From: Peptoniphilus phoceensis
GTDB taxonomy: Bacteria > Bacillota > Clostridia > Tissierellales > Peptoniphilaceae
Assembly (NCBI RefSeq): GCF_001517665.2
Contig: NZ_LN999809.1
Span: 62,001-126,000 of the forward strand
Reading direction: 5' to 3'
Length of the DNA stretch: 64,000 nt
Shown here: in pieces, positions 8,422 to 18,054 of the stretch
Position numbering within the stretch: position 1 is the first letter of the stretch
Layout: every line of letters starts with the position of its first letter
Notes under the pieces: generated by a model
The model's database searches: none
Told to the model about the DNA's origin: nothing
What the model saw: the letters and a program-made list of their open reading frames with translations, nothing else
Translations under genes and position numbers: made by a program

Positions 8422-9578
8422 ATACTATTTTAAAACCATTAACTCAACTATCTGAGATATTATCAGGAGGTACGCCATCAAAAAAAATCCCAGAATATTG
8501 GGATGGAGATATTCCTTGGATAAGTGCTAAAACGATGAAAATATCAAGGGTTTCGACATCAAACCTTCATATTTCCAAGGCGGGTTTAGAAAAAGGAAGT
8601 AAAATTGCACCTAAAGGAAGTATCTTAATATTGACGAGAGGTAGTGAACTATTTAATCGAGTTCCGATATGTTTTGTTGAAAGAGATGTTGCCTTTAACC
8701 AAGATGTAAAATGTATAATACCGCACAAAAATTTAGATGGAGAATTTCTATATTATTTTCTAACAAGCATACATGACCATTTGCTAAAAAGTATAGGAGT
8801 CACAGGGATTGGTGCTGGTAAACTTGAAACAAATGTCATTGAAAATGTACTGGTACCTTGTTTTCCAATTGAAATGCAAAAAGAGCTAGTAAAGTTTATC
8901 GGTATATATGATAAAAAAATTATAAAAAATGAAAATGAATTTGCTATTATGCAAGAAATTTTAAATGCTCTTTTTGAACATTGGTTTTTAAATCACAACT
9001 ATGGAGTATCAAATGTATTAGATAATATTTTAGAAGTAAAAATTAAGAATAAAAACGAGGAGAATTATCCAGTTCTTTCAGTTGTAAAAGAAGGTGAATT
9101 TAAAGCATCCGAAGATGTATTTACAAAACAAGTTTATAGCAAGAGTACGAAAAACTATAAAATTGTTCGCCGCAATCAAGTAGCATATAATCCGGCAAGG
9201 GCAAATATCGGTTCTATTGCTATGCTCAAGGAGTATGATATTGGACTCGTTAGTCCGATCTATACTGTTTTTGAGATGAAGGATACTATTACTCCTACTT
9301 TCTTTTATTACTATATGAAGCAACCTATATTTCAGGAAATGATCAAACACCATGCCATTGGCACAACAAGGCAGAACTTCCCTTTTGAAGCATTTAAAAT
9401 GTTTCCTATGGTTGTACCGCCGATGGAACTTCAATTAAAATTTGAAGAAATCGCAAAACCTATTGAACAGAAAATCGCAAAACTCAAAGAAGAAAACGAA
9501 GTCTTGGCAGAGATTAGAGATACCCTACTCCCAAAATTGATGAGTGGAGAACTGCCAGCGGAAGTGGGTGAGGAATAA
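8418..9578 (+). CDS. hsdS: Type I R-M specificity subunit
   Basis: 386 residues with two target-recognition domains and two conserved helical spacers. The first TRD opens with LSGGTPSKKIPEYWDGDIPW and SAKTMK. The first spacer ends near ALFEHWF. The second TRD carries IVRRNQVAYNPARANIGSIA and the second spacer FEEIAKPIEQKIAKLKEEN, then LLPKLMSGELP. Each TRD reads one half of the bipartite site, and the helices act as a ruler. No second partial hsdS or inverted TRD repeats are present, so phase variation by inversion is not indicated. The recognition sequence cannot be predicted by eye. Its TAA shares one base with the next ATG. Confidence 0.95.
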   Translation: MNTILKPLTQLSEILSGGTPSKKIPEYWDGDIPWISAKTMKISRVSTSNLHISKAGLEKGSKIAPKGSILILTRGSELFNRVPICFVERDVAFNQDVKCIIPHKNLDGEFLYYFLTSIHDHLLKSIGVTGIGAGKLETNVIENVLVPCFPIEMQKELVKFIGIYDKKIIKNENEFAIMQEILNALFEHWFLNHNYGVSNVLDNILEVKIKNKNEENYPVLSVVKEGEFKASEDVFTKQVYSKSTKNYKIVRRNQVAYNPARANIGSIAMLKEYDIGLVSPIYTVFEMKDTITPTFFYYYMKQPIFQEMIKHHAIGTTRQNFPFEAFKMFPMVVPPMELQLKFEEIAKPIEQKIAKLKEENEVLAEIRDTLLPKLMSGELPAEVGEE

Positions 9579-11041
9579 TGTATGAAAACTGTATTGGTGT
9601 AATAGGTTCTGTACAAGATTTTATTTGGGAAATTAAACTTTTAAATATGGGTACAGATACAGAACATCAATTATTTTATCGTGGTCAAAATGACGCATCT
9701 TTCGATTTAGCACCGAGCATTTTTAGGGATGGACGGTTAGATTATGAAAGCAAGATTTTTTCTGAAATTCTTGTGAATTGTCCAGAGGAATTTATTTCGC
9801 ATAAAACTCCTTTTGAAAAGCTGACAAAAATGCAACATTATGAATTGCCAACTCGTTTGTTGGATATTACATCGAATCCATTAGTGGCATTATATTTTGC
9901 ATGCCAAACTCGAAGCATACAGGTTAAATTGAAGGATATTATTGAGCAGGATGAAGAATGGTATAGAGAAAATACAGATCTGGAAGAGCTGAAAAATCGT
10001 TTGAAAGGATGCAGTAAGCTTGAAGATGCTGACGGGGAAGTATTTGTATGGATCGATACGCCACTATCGCCTGATGATCCAAAAGTAAATGTATTATCAG
10101 AATTAGCCAGAAGTTGTAAGAAAGGCTCACAGCTTGATTCTTTTACAAATGAAATTAATCGTTTTACAATTGAAAATCTCACTGAAGAAGAAGTGAAATC
10201 TATTTTACAAGATTTTAGTTATGTTACTGTGGTGTCCAGTCTGGATAATAACAGAATAAAGAGACAATCAGGGGCATTTATTCTTTTTGGTATGGTATAC
10301 AATAACTTTGAAAGTGACCTGTATTCTAATAAGAATGTTCCATTCCATATTAAGAAAAAGAATATTGAATTAACAATAAATGCAAGGAATGCTTTGCTGG
10401 AAAAGCTTAAATTCCAAATAGCAGAGGAAAATGATGAAGATATTGATGAAGGAATGAAGGAATATATTAATAAACAAAATAAATTACTTACAGATAAAAT
10501 ACATTCTTATGTCATTCCAAAAGAAAGAAAAAAGTACATTCTGGAAGAACTTGATAAACTTGGGATTAGCCAGAAAACTTTGTTCCCAGAGATTGATCAT
10601 CAAGCAAAATATATAATTAATTCTTTAGATAAAAAATCCGTTGTTGCTAAAGAGTATGATGTATTAAAATCAGAGATCGAGGAAATAAAAGAAAATAAAG
10701 AAAAGCATGTTGAAGAGCAAATTAACAATCTTGAACAGAAAAAAGAACTTGATAAAACAATACGAGCTAGCGTTACTAAGTATGATACAGTGATCGAAAA
10801 AGTTTGTGCTTCGATCGGATATAATAAGGCAACATCTAAACAAGTACAAAAAGATTTTGCTAATGCATCTGAACTTTTTTCTGCACCAGACTGGTATATT
10901 TTTGACTCTCAAAAAGCTACATACAGATTATTTATTAAGAAGTATTTTATTAATGATGGTATTTCAGCGGGTGAAGCAGAAAAAGCTGCTACTCAAATAG
11001 TAGAAAAACTGTCGGAATTAAAGTTTGTTAAAGAGAGGTGA
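9578..11041 (+). CDS. FRG-domain protein within the hsd operon
   Basis: 487 residues. The N-terminal ~40-110 region has the FRG-domain signature: LFYRGQNDASFDLAPSIFR, then KMQHYELPTRLLDITSNPL and VALYFAC. FRG domains occur in phage-defence-linked and plasmid proteins; the biochemical activity is not established. Residues ~330-400 form a charged coiled coil, and the C-terminal ~70 residues (SAPDWYIFDSQKATYRLFIK) look like a small helical domain. It overlaps hsdS by 1 base and hsdR by 4, so it is a true operon member. Inference: an accessory defence effector or a helper of restriction. It appears intact. Confidence 0.85.
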   Translation: MYENCIGVIGSVQDFIWEIKLLNMGTDTEHQLFYRGQNDASFDLAPSIFRDGRLDYESKIFSEILVNCPEEFISHKTPFEKLTKMQHYELPTRLLDITSNPLVALYFACQTRSIQVKLKDIIEQDEEWYRENTDLEELKNRLKGCSKLEDADGEVFVWIDTPLSPDDPKVNVLSELARSCKKGSQLDSFTNEINRFTIENLTEEEVKSILQDFSYVTVVSSLDNNRIKRQSGAFILFGMVYNNFESDLYSNKNVPFHIKKKNIELTINARNALLEKLKFQIAEENDEDIDEGMKEYINKQNKLLTDKIHSYVIPKERKKYILEELDKLGISQKTLFPEIDHQAKYIINSLDKKSVVAKEYDVLKSEIEEIKENKEKHVEEQINNLEQKKELDKTIRASVTKYDTVIEKVCASIGYNKATSKQVQKDFANASELFSAPDWYIFDSQKATYRLFIKKYFINDGISAGEAEKAATQIVEKLSELKFVKER

Positions 11042-14000
11042 ATGAAGTGTCCAATTTTATAGAAAATGATCTTGAACAAGCTGTATTGGGGTGGTTTCAA
11101 GATTTGGGCTATCAAACTCAATATGGACCAGACATTTCACCGGGAGGAAGCTTTTCAGAGAGAGAAAGTTTTGGAGATGTTGTTCTGTACGCCAGGTTAC
11201 ATAGTGCATTAAAACGTATTAACAAACAATATTCTAATGATACGATTTCAGAACTGGTTAAAAAGATTACACGCCAGCAGAGCTTGTCTATTATCCAAAA
11301 CAATGTTGCGTTTCAAAAATTATTAACCGATGGTATTGATGTAGAGGTTAAGCAGAAGGACGGAAGCATAAAAACCGAAAAAGCTTATATTTTTGATGCC
11401 AAAGATATTGAAAATAATGAGTTCTTGGCAATCAATCAATACACTGTATTTGAAAATGGAAAAGAACGCAGACCTGATATTGTTGCGTTCTTAAACGGTA
11501 TTCCTGTTGTTGTAATAGAACTGAAAAATGCGACAAACGAAGAAGTGGATATTGTTGATGGGTTTAATCAGCTTCAGACTTATAAAAGAGATATTCCTTA
11601 TTTGTTTTATTACAATGCCTTTATGATCACAAGTGATGGTATCAATGCAAAAGTTGGTACAATTACTTCTGATTTGGATCGATTTATGTTCTGGAGAACA
11701 ATTGACGGAGAAAAAGAATCGGGACTTTCTTTTCCACAATTGCAAGTTATGCTGCATGGAATGATGAATAAAAAGAGATTTTTGGACCTTGTTTCAAAGT
11801 ATAGCTTCTTTGTTCACGAGGAAGATAAATCTTTCAAAATTTTGCCTGGTTATCATCAATTTTTTGCTGTAAATAAAGCATTGTATACCACTCACTTGGC
11901 AACTTCTGAAAATGGAAGCAGAAAAGCGGGTGTAATTTGGCATACACAGGGTAGCGGGAAAAGTTATTCTATGCTCATGTATACTCGTCAATTGGTTTTA
12001 GAATTGAATAACCCGACCATTGTTGTTATTACTGACAGAAATGACTTGAATGATCAGCTGTTTACCACTTTTTCAAAAAGTGCCGATTATTTGCGTCAAA
12101 CACCCAAGCAGGCAGACACAAGAAAGAAACTACGAGAACTATTAAGCGTTCAAGCTGGTGGCATTGTATTTACGACTATCCAGAAGTTTTCGCCAGATGA
12201 GAGTGACCAGTCGATGGAAGCACTGACTACCAGACGAAATGTGGTCGTTATAGCAGATGAAGCGCATCGCAGTCAGTATGGGTTAGAAGCAAAAGAAAAA
12301 GATGGCAAAGTTTCTTTTGGCTTTGCGAAACATATGCGAGACGCACTACCGAATGCTTCTTTTATCGGTTTTACGGGAACTCCTGTTGAGTTAAGCGATA
12401 AGAACACCCCTGCCCTGTTTGGTAACTATATTGATATTTACGATTTGACTCAAGCGGTTAAAGATAAAACTACTGTTCCGATTTATTATGAAAGCAGGAT
12501 TGCAAAGTTAGATCTTCCGCAGGAATTAAAACCAAAGATTGATGATGAGTATGACAGCATTGTTGAGGGACAGGAAGAAACTTACGCTGAAAGCCAAAAG
12601 CGTAAATGGGCAAGGTTAGAAGCCATTGTTGGAACAGATAGTCGTATTGATGTAGTGGTGAAAGATTTTATCGCTCATTACGAACTTAGACAACAGGCGA
12701 TTAATGGTAAAGTTATGTTTGTAGCTATGTCCAGAAAGATTTCAGTAAAACTTTACTCAAAGATTATAGAATACCGTCCGGAATGGCATAGTGATGACAT
12801 TGCTAAAGGTACAATTAAGGTTATTATGACCTCTGCAGCATCTGATCCACCTGAATTTCAGCCGCATTCAACTACTGCTTCTCAGAAAAAGTTACTTGCA
12901 AAGAGGATGAAAGACGTTGAAGATGAATTAAAAATTGTTATTGTTTGTGATATGTGGTTGACAGGATTTGATGTACCTTGTCTTCACACAATGTATGTCG
13001 ATAAACCGATGAGTGGTCATAATCTTATGCAAGCCATAGCACGAGTTAATCGTGTATTTAAAGACAAGCCCGGCGGTTTAATTGTAGATTATATTGGTAT
13101 TGCGGATAATTTAAGAAGTGCATTAGCACAATATACACCGTCTGACCGAAAAACAACAGGTATTGATCCACAAGTAGCAATAGATCTCATGCTTGAGAAG
13201 TATGAGCAAATTCAAGTAATATTGCATGGATTGGATTACTCTTCTTACATAAGTGGCTCTGCAAGTAAACGAATGGCGTGTATTGTTTCTGGTGTGGATT
13301 TTGTTTTGGGTAAACCAGAAGATGAGAAAAAGGAATTTCTTAATTTGGTTGTAGAAATCGGTAAGGCATACGCATTATGCTCGACCTCTGAACAAGCTCA
13401 AGCAATCAATGTAGAGATTAGTTATTTTAAAGCCATCAAATCAGGTATTATAAAAATACTACCAAAGGACAAACAGAAGAAAACGAAAGATCAAATAGAA
13501 TATGAAATTGGTCAATTGGTTTCCAAATCAGTTATTTCTGAAGAAGTCGTTGACATATTTGCTTCAGTTGGATTGAATAAACCGGATATTTCAATTTTAT
13601 CTGATGAGTTTCTTGAAGAAGTAAAAGGACTGCCACAAAAAAATTTAGCTCTGGAACTTTTACGACGTTTGCTTGACGGTAAGATTAAGTCAATAGCTAA
13701 AAAGAATGTTGTACAAGCAAAGAAATTTTCTGAGATGCTTGAAGCCTCAGTAATTCAATATGAGAAACGTTCTTTAGAGACGGTAGAGGTTATAAAGGCT
13801 CTGGTTGATATGGCAAAAGATATGAATGAGCTTCATAAAAGAGGAGAAAAGCTAGGATTATCAGACGATGAACTGGCATTTTATGATGCAATTTCGTCCA
13901 ATGAGTCTGCCAGAGATTTCTATGAAAATGAAGTTCTAAAACAAATTGCTAAAGAACTAACAATAAGCATTAAAAATAATATTAAAGTTGATTGGGATGT

Positions 14001-14145
14001 GCGAGAAAGTGTTAGGGCGCAGATGAGAATTACTGTAAAAAGGCTGCTCAGAAAATATAACTATCCACCGGATAAACAGGCAACTGCGGTAGATCTGATA
14101 ATAGAGCAAGCTGAAAAAATGTGTGAGTCTGAATTAGATAAATAG
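11038..14145 (+). CDS. hsdR: Type I restriction endonuclease/translocase subunit
   Basis: 1035 residues. The N-terminal PD-(D/E)xK nuclease has RPDIVAF near residue 145 and VVVIELKN near 157. The SF2 translocase has Walker A TQGSGKS near 303, DEAHRSQYG near 406, GFTGTP, and the late motif QAIARVNRVFKDKPGG. The C-terminal helical region binds the M2S core. It cuts unmodified DNA after ATP-driven translocation. The start may be GTG 11038, which overlaps the FRG stop, or GTG 11047 (MSNFIENDLEQA), which sits better after GAGGTGA and matches the common HsdR start. No disruption is seen, so the system looks functional. Confidence 0.96.
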   Translation: MNEVSNFIENDLEQAVLGWFQDLGYQTQYGPDISPGGSFSERESFGDVVLYARLHSALKRINKQYSNDTISELVKKITRQQSLSIIQNNVAFQKLLTDGIDVEVKQKDGSIKTEKAYIFDAKDIENNEFLAINQYTVFENGKERRPDIVAFLNGIPVVVIELKNATNEEVDIVDGFNQLQTYKRDIPYLFYYNAFMITSDGINAKVGTITSDLDRFMFWRTIDGEKESGLSFPQLQVMLHGMMNKKRFLDLVSKYSFFVHEEDKSFKILPGYHQFFAVNKALYTTHLATSENGSRKAGVIWHTQGSGKSYSMLMYTRQLVLELNNPTIVVITDRNDLNDQLFTTFSKSADYLRQTPKQADTRKKLRELLSVQAGGIVFTTIQKFSPDESDQSMEALTTRRNVVVIADEAHRSQYGLEAKEKDGKVSFGFAKHMRDALPNASFIGFTGTPVELSDKNTPALFGNYIDIYDLTQAVKDKTTVPIYYESRIAKLDLPQELKPKIDDEYDSIVEGQEETYAESQKRKWARLEAIVGTDSRIDVVVKDFIAHYELRQQAINGKVMFVAMSRKISVKLYSKIIEYRPEWHSDDIAKGTIKVIMTSAASDPPEFQPHSTTASQKKLLAKRMKDVEDELKIVIVCDMWLTGFDVPCLHTMYVDKPMSGHNLMQAIARVNRVFKDKPGGLIVDYIGIADNLRSALAQYTPSDRKTTGIDPQVAIDLMLEKYEQIQVILHGLDYSSYISGSASKRMACIVSGVDFVLGKPEDEKKEFLNLVVEIGKAYALCSTSEQAQAINVEISYFKAIKSGIIKILPKDKQKKTKDQIEYEIGQLVSKSVISEEVVDIFASVGLNKPDISILSDEFLEEVKGLPQKNLALELLRRLLDGKIKSIAKKNVVQAKKFSEMLEASVIQYEKRSLETVEVIKALVDMAKDMNELHKRGEKLGLSDDELAFYDAISSNESARDFYENEVLKQIAKELTISIKNNIKVDWDVRESVRAQMRITVKRLLRKYNYPPDKQATAVDLIIEQAEKMCESELDK

Positions 14146-14177
14146 TGATTGTAATTTAGACTGATTCCATATCGGTA

Positions 14178-15501
14178 ACTTAAGTGCAAGTTGCACCGAA
14201 GCTGAGATTTAAATTTTGCATCAATCCTCGGTAATCTGCAGGGGATTGATTTTTGCAAAAAAACTTCCCGACAACTTGTCGGAAAGTTATTAGTCTGAGT
14301 ATTTTCACTTCATCTCAAATTGGGATAAAGTTATCTTTCGGTGTATGGAATTTTAAAAATTGAACTTTGGACCAAGTTGGTTTGAAGTAAATAATAGATG
14401 TTAGAACTTTGTGCCAATTTGGTACGAAGTTGTTCTGTAAGAATTTCCAAGTTGGGAATTTTTTAAGCTGATATAAAGTAAATTACTACTTGGCAAGCAG
14501 TGTAAACCTGTACAGGTTCACTTATTTACGAAGATTCCCCCAGAGGAGAAATTTTCGCAAATTGCTTGTTGGGGAAGCATCCTCAATCCCCTTTGACCGC
14601 CACCTGCGGTGTCTCGGCTGTGCATTCATTCTGAACACTTTTACTTACTGACTTCTGCACAATTTGCATAGAAGTTCAATTTTCCATAAACGAAAAAATG
14701 AAAACATGGGAGAAGTTGCCCCTGATTATTTATGTGATGTATGGCAATCCACTTCCCAACAAATTGTCGGGAAGTCTTGTAGGCAACCCACTCACAAGTA
14801 ACGAAAGTGGCAATGCTCGGATACAACTTCATCCCAAGTTTGGTGACAAACTTCGTGCCAACTTGGAACAAAGTTAAAAATGTAGGAAACAGAAAAAAGA
14901 AAATCACTTCGACATAATTTGTGTAGAAGTTGAAGGGCTGAGCTTTATGCTTGCGGACGAATTGGACACAAGACAGTGCTACTATTTTCTGAAAATCAAC
15001 TTCGTCCCAAGTTGGGATGAAGTGCTACTGTGTAACTTGCACCAAAGTAAGGCGTAGAGATTTTGTGTTGCAAATTCTTGATGAGGCGTCTGGAATTTCG
15101 TAAATGTCAAAATGACTTTTGGATAATTTGTCCAGAGGTATCATCATGCTTCAATTAGAAAATCAAAAATATCCTTACTACGGCTTACGGTAAAATGAAA
15201 ATCTGCTATTAGCTGCCTGTTCTCAACTTTGGAATATGCTCTTTGGCTGAACTTGACAAGATTGCTTATTTCGACATTTCATGCTATGATAGTTATAGAT
15301 GAAAATTAAATACTGCTTCATACAAGATTTTATTGATGGGCAAGCCCCATATTTATACAAACATATTTTTAGTCAGTCCGAACTGTCGGAGCTGTTACAT
15401 GGAAGCATCAAGTCAGATACAGAATCTTTTGTGTCTGTTATTGTTGCATCTGTGTAGCAGCTTTTTTCATTATCTGACTTTGAACCAAGTTGGTCCGAGG
15501 T
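14178..15501. repeat. Array of at least 12 palindromic 25-bp elements
   Basis: The consensus is ACTTY-N4-CAA-N-TTG-N4-RAAGT. Copies start at 14178, 14263, 14307, 14364, 14406, 14651, 14751, 14850, 14906, 14999 and 15477. All are exactly 25 bases. A variant with a longer loop starts at 14826, a shortened one at 14442, and a core-deleted one at 15035. The outer ACTTC/GAAGT and inner CAA/TTG are conserved, while the two N4 arms differ between copies yet stay largely complementary (CCGA/TCGG, ATCT/GGAT, GTGC/GTAC, GTCC/GGAT), including G-T pairs. A separate perfect 14-bp palindrome, AACCTGTACAGGTT, is at 14505-14518. No gene explains the array; the last copy lies inside the pseudogene at 15299-15715. 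It is not a CRISPR array, because spacing is irregular. Confidence 0.85.
14220..14254 (+). terminator. Terminator of the hsd operon
   Basis: ATCAATCC (14220-14227) pairs with GGATTGAT (14243-14250), followed by a T run. The loop is long (15 bases). Confidence 0.7.
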
Positions 15502-15715
15502 CAGAACCACAGACAGAAACGGAGGGAACTATTTGATTGCAGTAATTCACAGAGGACAAAAATTCAAAGAAACTATGGAAGCTTTTCAGCAGAAACGAGC
15601 AGAGTTTATCGCACAGTGAATCAGAAGTTTTGACGCAGAAACCTTGTATGTGTTTCTGGAATGGATTCGTGGCAACGGCCATAAACTTGATAGAATAACT
15701 TGGATGGCGGTATGA
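15299..15715 (+). pseudogene. Unknown 138-codon protein with two in-frame stops
   Basis: One continuous frame from ATG 15299 to TGA 15713, broken by TAG at 15455 (codon 53) and TGA at 15617 (codon 107). Parts read FIQDFIDGQAPYLYKHIFSQ, NGGNYLIAVIHRGQKFKETM and ETLYVFLEWIRGNGHKLDRI, coherent protein with no frameshift. It ends 21 bases before the recombinase, so it was probably cotranscribed with it in the original element. I do not recognise the family. One copy of the 25-bp palindrome falls in its reading frame (DFEPSWSEV). Confidence 0.6.
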
Positions 15716-15736
15716 TATGAGCGGAGGTGACTACCC

Positions 15737-17537
15737 ATGAAGAAACAGAGAAAAGTTGAAAAGGATAACCGTGGCGTTGCGATATACGCTCGTAAATTTC
15801 GTATCACCAATAAGGGTGACAGTATCGGTTTTCAATTCAAACAATGTGCGGATTACGCTAAAAAGGAATTGGGGTTGGATGAGGAGTATGAATTTTTACA
15901 ATACGAGGACAAAGGACTCAGCGGATATTTTTCAGATAGACCGGATTTTCAGAGAATGCTGCATGATGTGCAGGACGGAAAAATCAAAGCAATCGTATGT
16001 TACAAGCTGAATCGTGCTGACAGAAAAACAGCCGACCTAATCCGCCTGATGGATTTCTTGGAAATGTACCATGTTAATCTCTTGATTTGCTCCAATGGTA
16101 TCAATACTGCCAGCGGACTATATAAAATCTTTATTCAGATATTCGCTGTTATTGCGGAATTTGAAAGAGATACTCTGACAGAAAGAATTGTGGACAATAT
16201 GATGGAACTTGCAAAGGATGGACGATGGCTTGGCGGCAACACGTCAATGGGATTTACTGTCCGTCGTGTAACAACCGAAAGCGGAAAGGGAAAATCAGCA
16301 TACAGCTACTTAGAAAGCCTGCCGGAAGAAAAACGCATGGTTCAGCGTTTGTATGAAATCTTCAGAACCACTCGCAGCATCCAAAGTACTGCAAAACAGA
16401 TGAATGCGGAAGGATTCCACACTCCTTCCGGTGCTGCATTTAACGCATCAACCACAAGATTAGTTTTGAGGAATCCCATCTATTGTACTGCTGATAAACA
16501 CAGCTATGAATTATTTCATCGACCATGACGGTAATGTGTTTGGAGATATGACAGAGTTTGACGGAACTCACGGATTGTCGGCTTAGAATAAAACCGACCA
16601 GGAAAAGTACGAGGGCAGTGACAGCACATTTATCTCTACGAAATATGTTAAGACCATTGAAAACAAGCCTGTTAGCGAGTGGATTATTGCGGTCGGAAGG
16701 CATGAAGGCTTTATTCCAAGTGAACAATGGATTGAAGTGTAGGAACTTCTGGATGCTATTGCAGAGAAATACAATCGACCTCATAGAAAGACCAACGCAT
16801 TGTTGGCGGGGCTGACGCATTGTCCTCACTGTGGCAGACGATTGAGTGTAATTTCCGAGTCCGACCGTTGGACGAATGGAAAGCCTCGATTTAAATATGT
16901 TTGTCTCGGTTATCGTAAAAAGGAATGTAATTTCAAAGCGGTAGATGGCGTTCTTCTGGACGAATATGTGGTTCAGCGGTTATCTGAATTATCGGATGAA
17001 AACAGCGAGCGTTTCAGAAGTATTCTGGAAATCAAGATTGAGGAAGTCTTGGAGCAGTCACAGACGGTATAGGGACACAATCTCATTAAAAAGAAACGTG
17101 ACAAGCTGAAAGCAGATATTGCTGCACAGACAAGAAATCTGCGAGAAGCAGATGGCAGTATCAAGCAATTTATTCAAGAGAATTTGCAAAATCTGGCTGA
17201 AGAACTGAGGGAAGCGGAGCGGCAGATTTCAAAACTGGATGAAGGCAGAAAGAACAATATGATTGCTATCCGTGATTTGGAAATGACAAAAGAAAGGCTG
17301 CTCTCCTTTGCAGAATATGCAAAGGATGCGCAGCCGGAGATTCAGGTCACTTTGATCCAAACTATTGTAGAAAGAATTTATATTGTGGATAAGGATGACG
17401 AGCGTTACTGCCACATCTTTATCAAAGGCTGTTTCGGAGAAGATTACACCGGCTTCTTCCAGACAGCCGGTTACATAGAGCAAAAAACTACCCCTGTGTG
17501 TGATTCAGAACATTATTTCATTTACACAAAAGTATAG
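15737..17537 (+). pseudogene. Large serine recombinase (TnpX-like), inactivated
   Basis: The resolvase domain begins VAIYARKFRITNKGDSIGFQ; relatives have Y-S-R-K-S, so the catalytic Ser is Phe here (TTT, one C-to-T step from TCT). Further features are KGLSGYFSDRPDFQRML, a recombinase domain (GFHTPSGAAFNASTTRLVLR), a zinc ribbon (HCPHCGRRL) and a long coiled coil. A 1-base insertion near 16509 shifts the frame, and TAG stops occur at 16584, 16738 and 17070. In the corrected frame it runs to the TAG at 17535. It would have excised and inserted the island, which is now stranded. AGGTGA still precedes the ATG. Confidence 0.9.
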
Positions 17538-17540
17538 ACG

Positions 17541-17907
17541 AAAAATAGTATTTAATCAATACCAAGATAGTTTGGGAGAAATATTTATTTAATTATTTTT
17601 TTACAATATGTCTACTGCTATATCCTTCAATTTTTATGCCTCTATTAAAATAATTTCTTTTGAAAGATGGCTTCCTTTAACGTTTCTTCTTTGTGTTTTT
17701 ATTAGATAAATCATTTAAATATCCTTTTTGAATTTGGTTTTTTGGTCACTACTAATTTGTTACAAAGTTTACATGACTTTTCTTTAGTTTTATTTAGCTA
17801 ACTTCATTTTACAAGCTCCCAAATTAATTTTATAAAAATTAAGAAAATAAAGTTTTCTTAACATTATCTTTACATCCTAAATGCTATACTACATGTGAGG
17901 TGAAAAC
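17541..17907. other. Island/chromosome junction region without a clear gene
   Basis: Very AT-rich. Short minus-strand stretches (for example KTQRRNVKGSHLSKEII from about 17700 to 17650) could be remnants of a gene, but stops interrupt them and I cannot name it. The promoter of the redox operon should lie near the right end (TTTACATCC and GCTATACTAC around 17870-17893). No end repeat of the island is recognisable. Confidence 0.4.
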
Positions 17908-18054
17908 ATGAAGGATTTTGCGGAAAAGAAATTATCTTATCTTATGCTATTTTTATCTGTTGCCTCTATTATTTATGGAGCTTACAGACAGGAAGTGGAT
18001 ACTGTCCTTTCAAAGGCAATAAGAATTTGCTTGGAGTGCGTTGGAATTGGTTAA
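17908..18054 (+). CDS. CD1871A-family CXXC-motif small membrane protein
   Basis: 48 residues from ATG 17908, after GTGAGGTGA. One membrane segment (LSYLMLFLSVASIIYGAYR) is followed by VLSKAIRICLECVGIG with a C-x-x-C motif at the very end. This is the layout of the CD1871A family, found next to ferredoxin-type membrane proteins in Clostridia. The end overlaps the start of the 4Fe-4S protein, so the two are coupled. Inference: it hands electrons or thiols to its neighbour. The exact function is not known. Confidence 0.85.
   Translation: MKDFAEKKLSYLMLFLSVASIIYGAYRQEVDTVLSKAIRICLECVGIG

Larger units (their letters stand above)
3551..17540. mobile_element. Decayed mobile genomic island carrying a type I R-M operon
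   Basis: A 14-kb block between core gdhA and the CD1871A redox operon. It contains a tnpA stub, a broken double-HTH gene, tnpV disrupted by an ISL3 element, a replication-protein-like scrap, the hsd operon, a palindrome array and a dead large serine recombinase. tnpV plus a large serine recombinase is typical of Tn4451-like or Tn916/Tn1549-associated elements of Clostridia. Base composition is visibly less AT-rich than the flanks. I could not find matching end repeats, so the exact borders are unresolved. Only the hsd operon looks intact, which suggests selection has kept it while the carrier decayed. Confidence 0.75.

Noticed and set aside
14641-14907. An 88-codon minus-strand frame across the palindrome array
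   Set aside because: No ribosome binding site, composition driven by the palindromes, and many similar accidental frames occur because the repeats encode similar peptides on both strands.
14178-15023. CRISPR array
   Set aside because: Repeats are palindromic but not identical, spacing varies from about 18 to over 200 bases, and no cas gene is present.
17600-17830. Minus-strand coding remnants
   Set aside because: Short stretches look protein-like, but stops and frameshifts are frequent and no family is recognisable.
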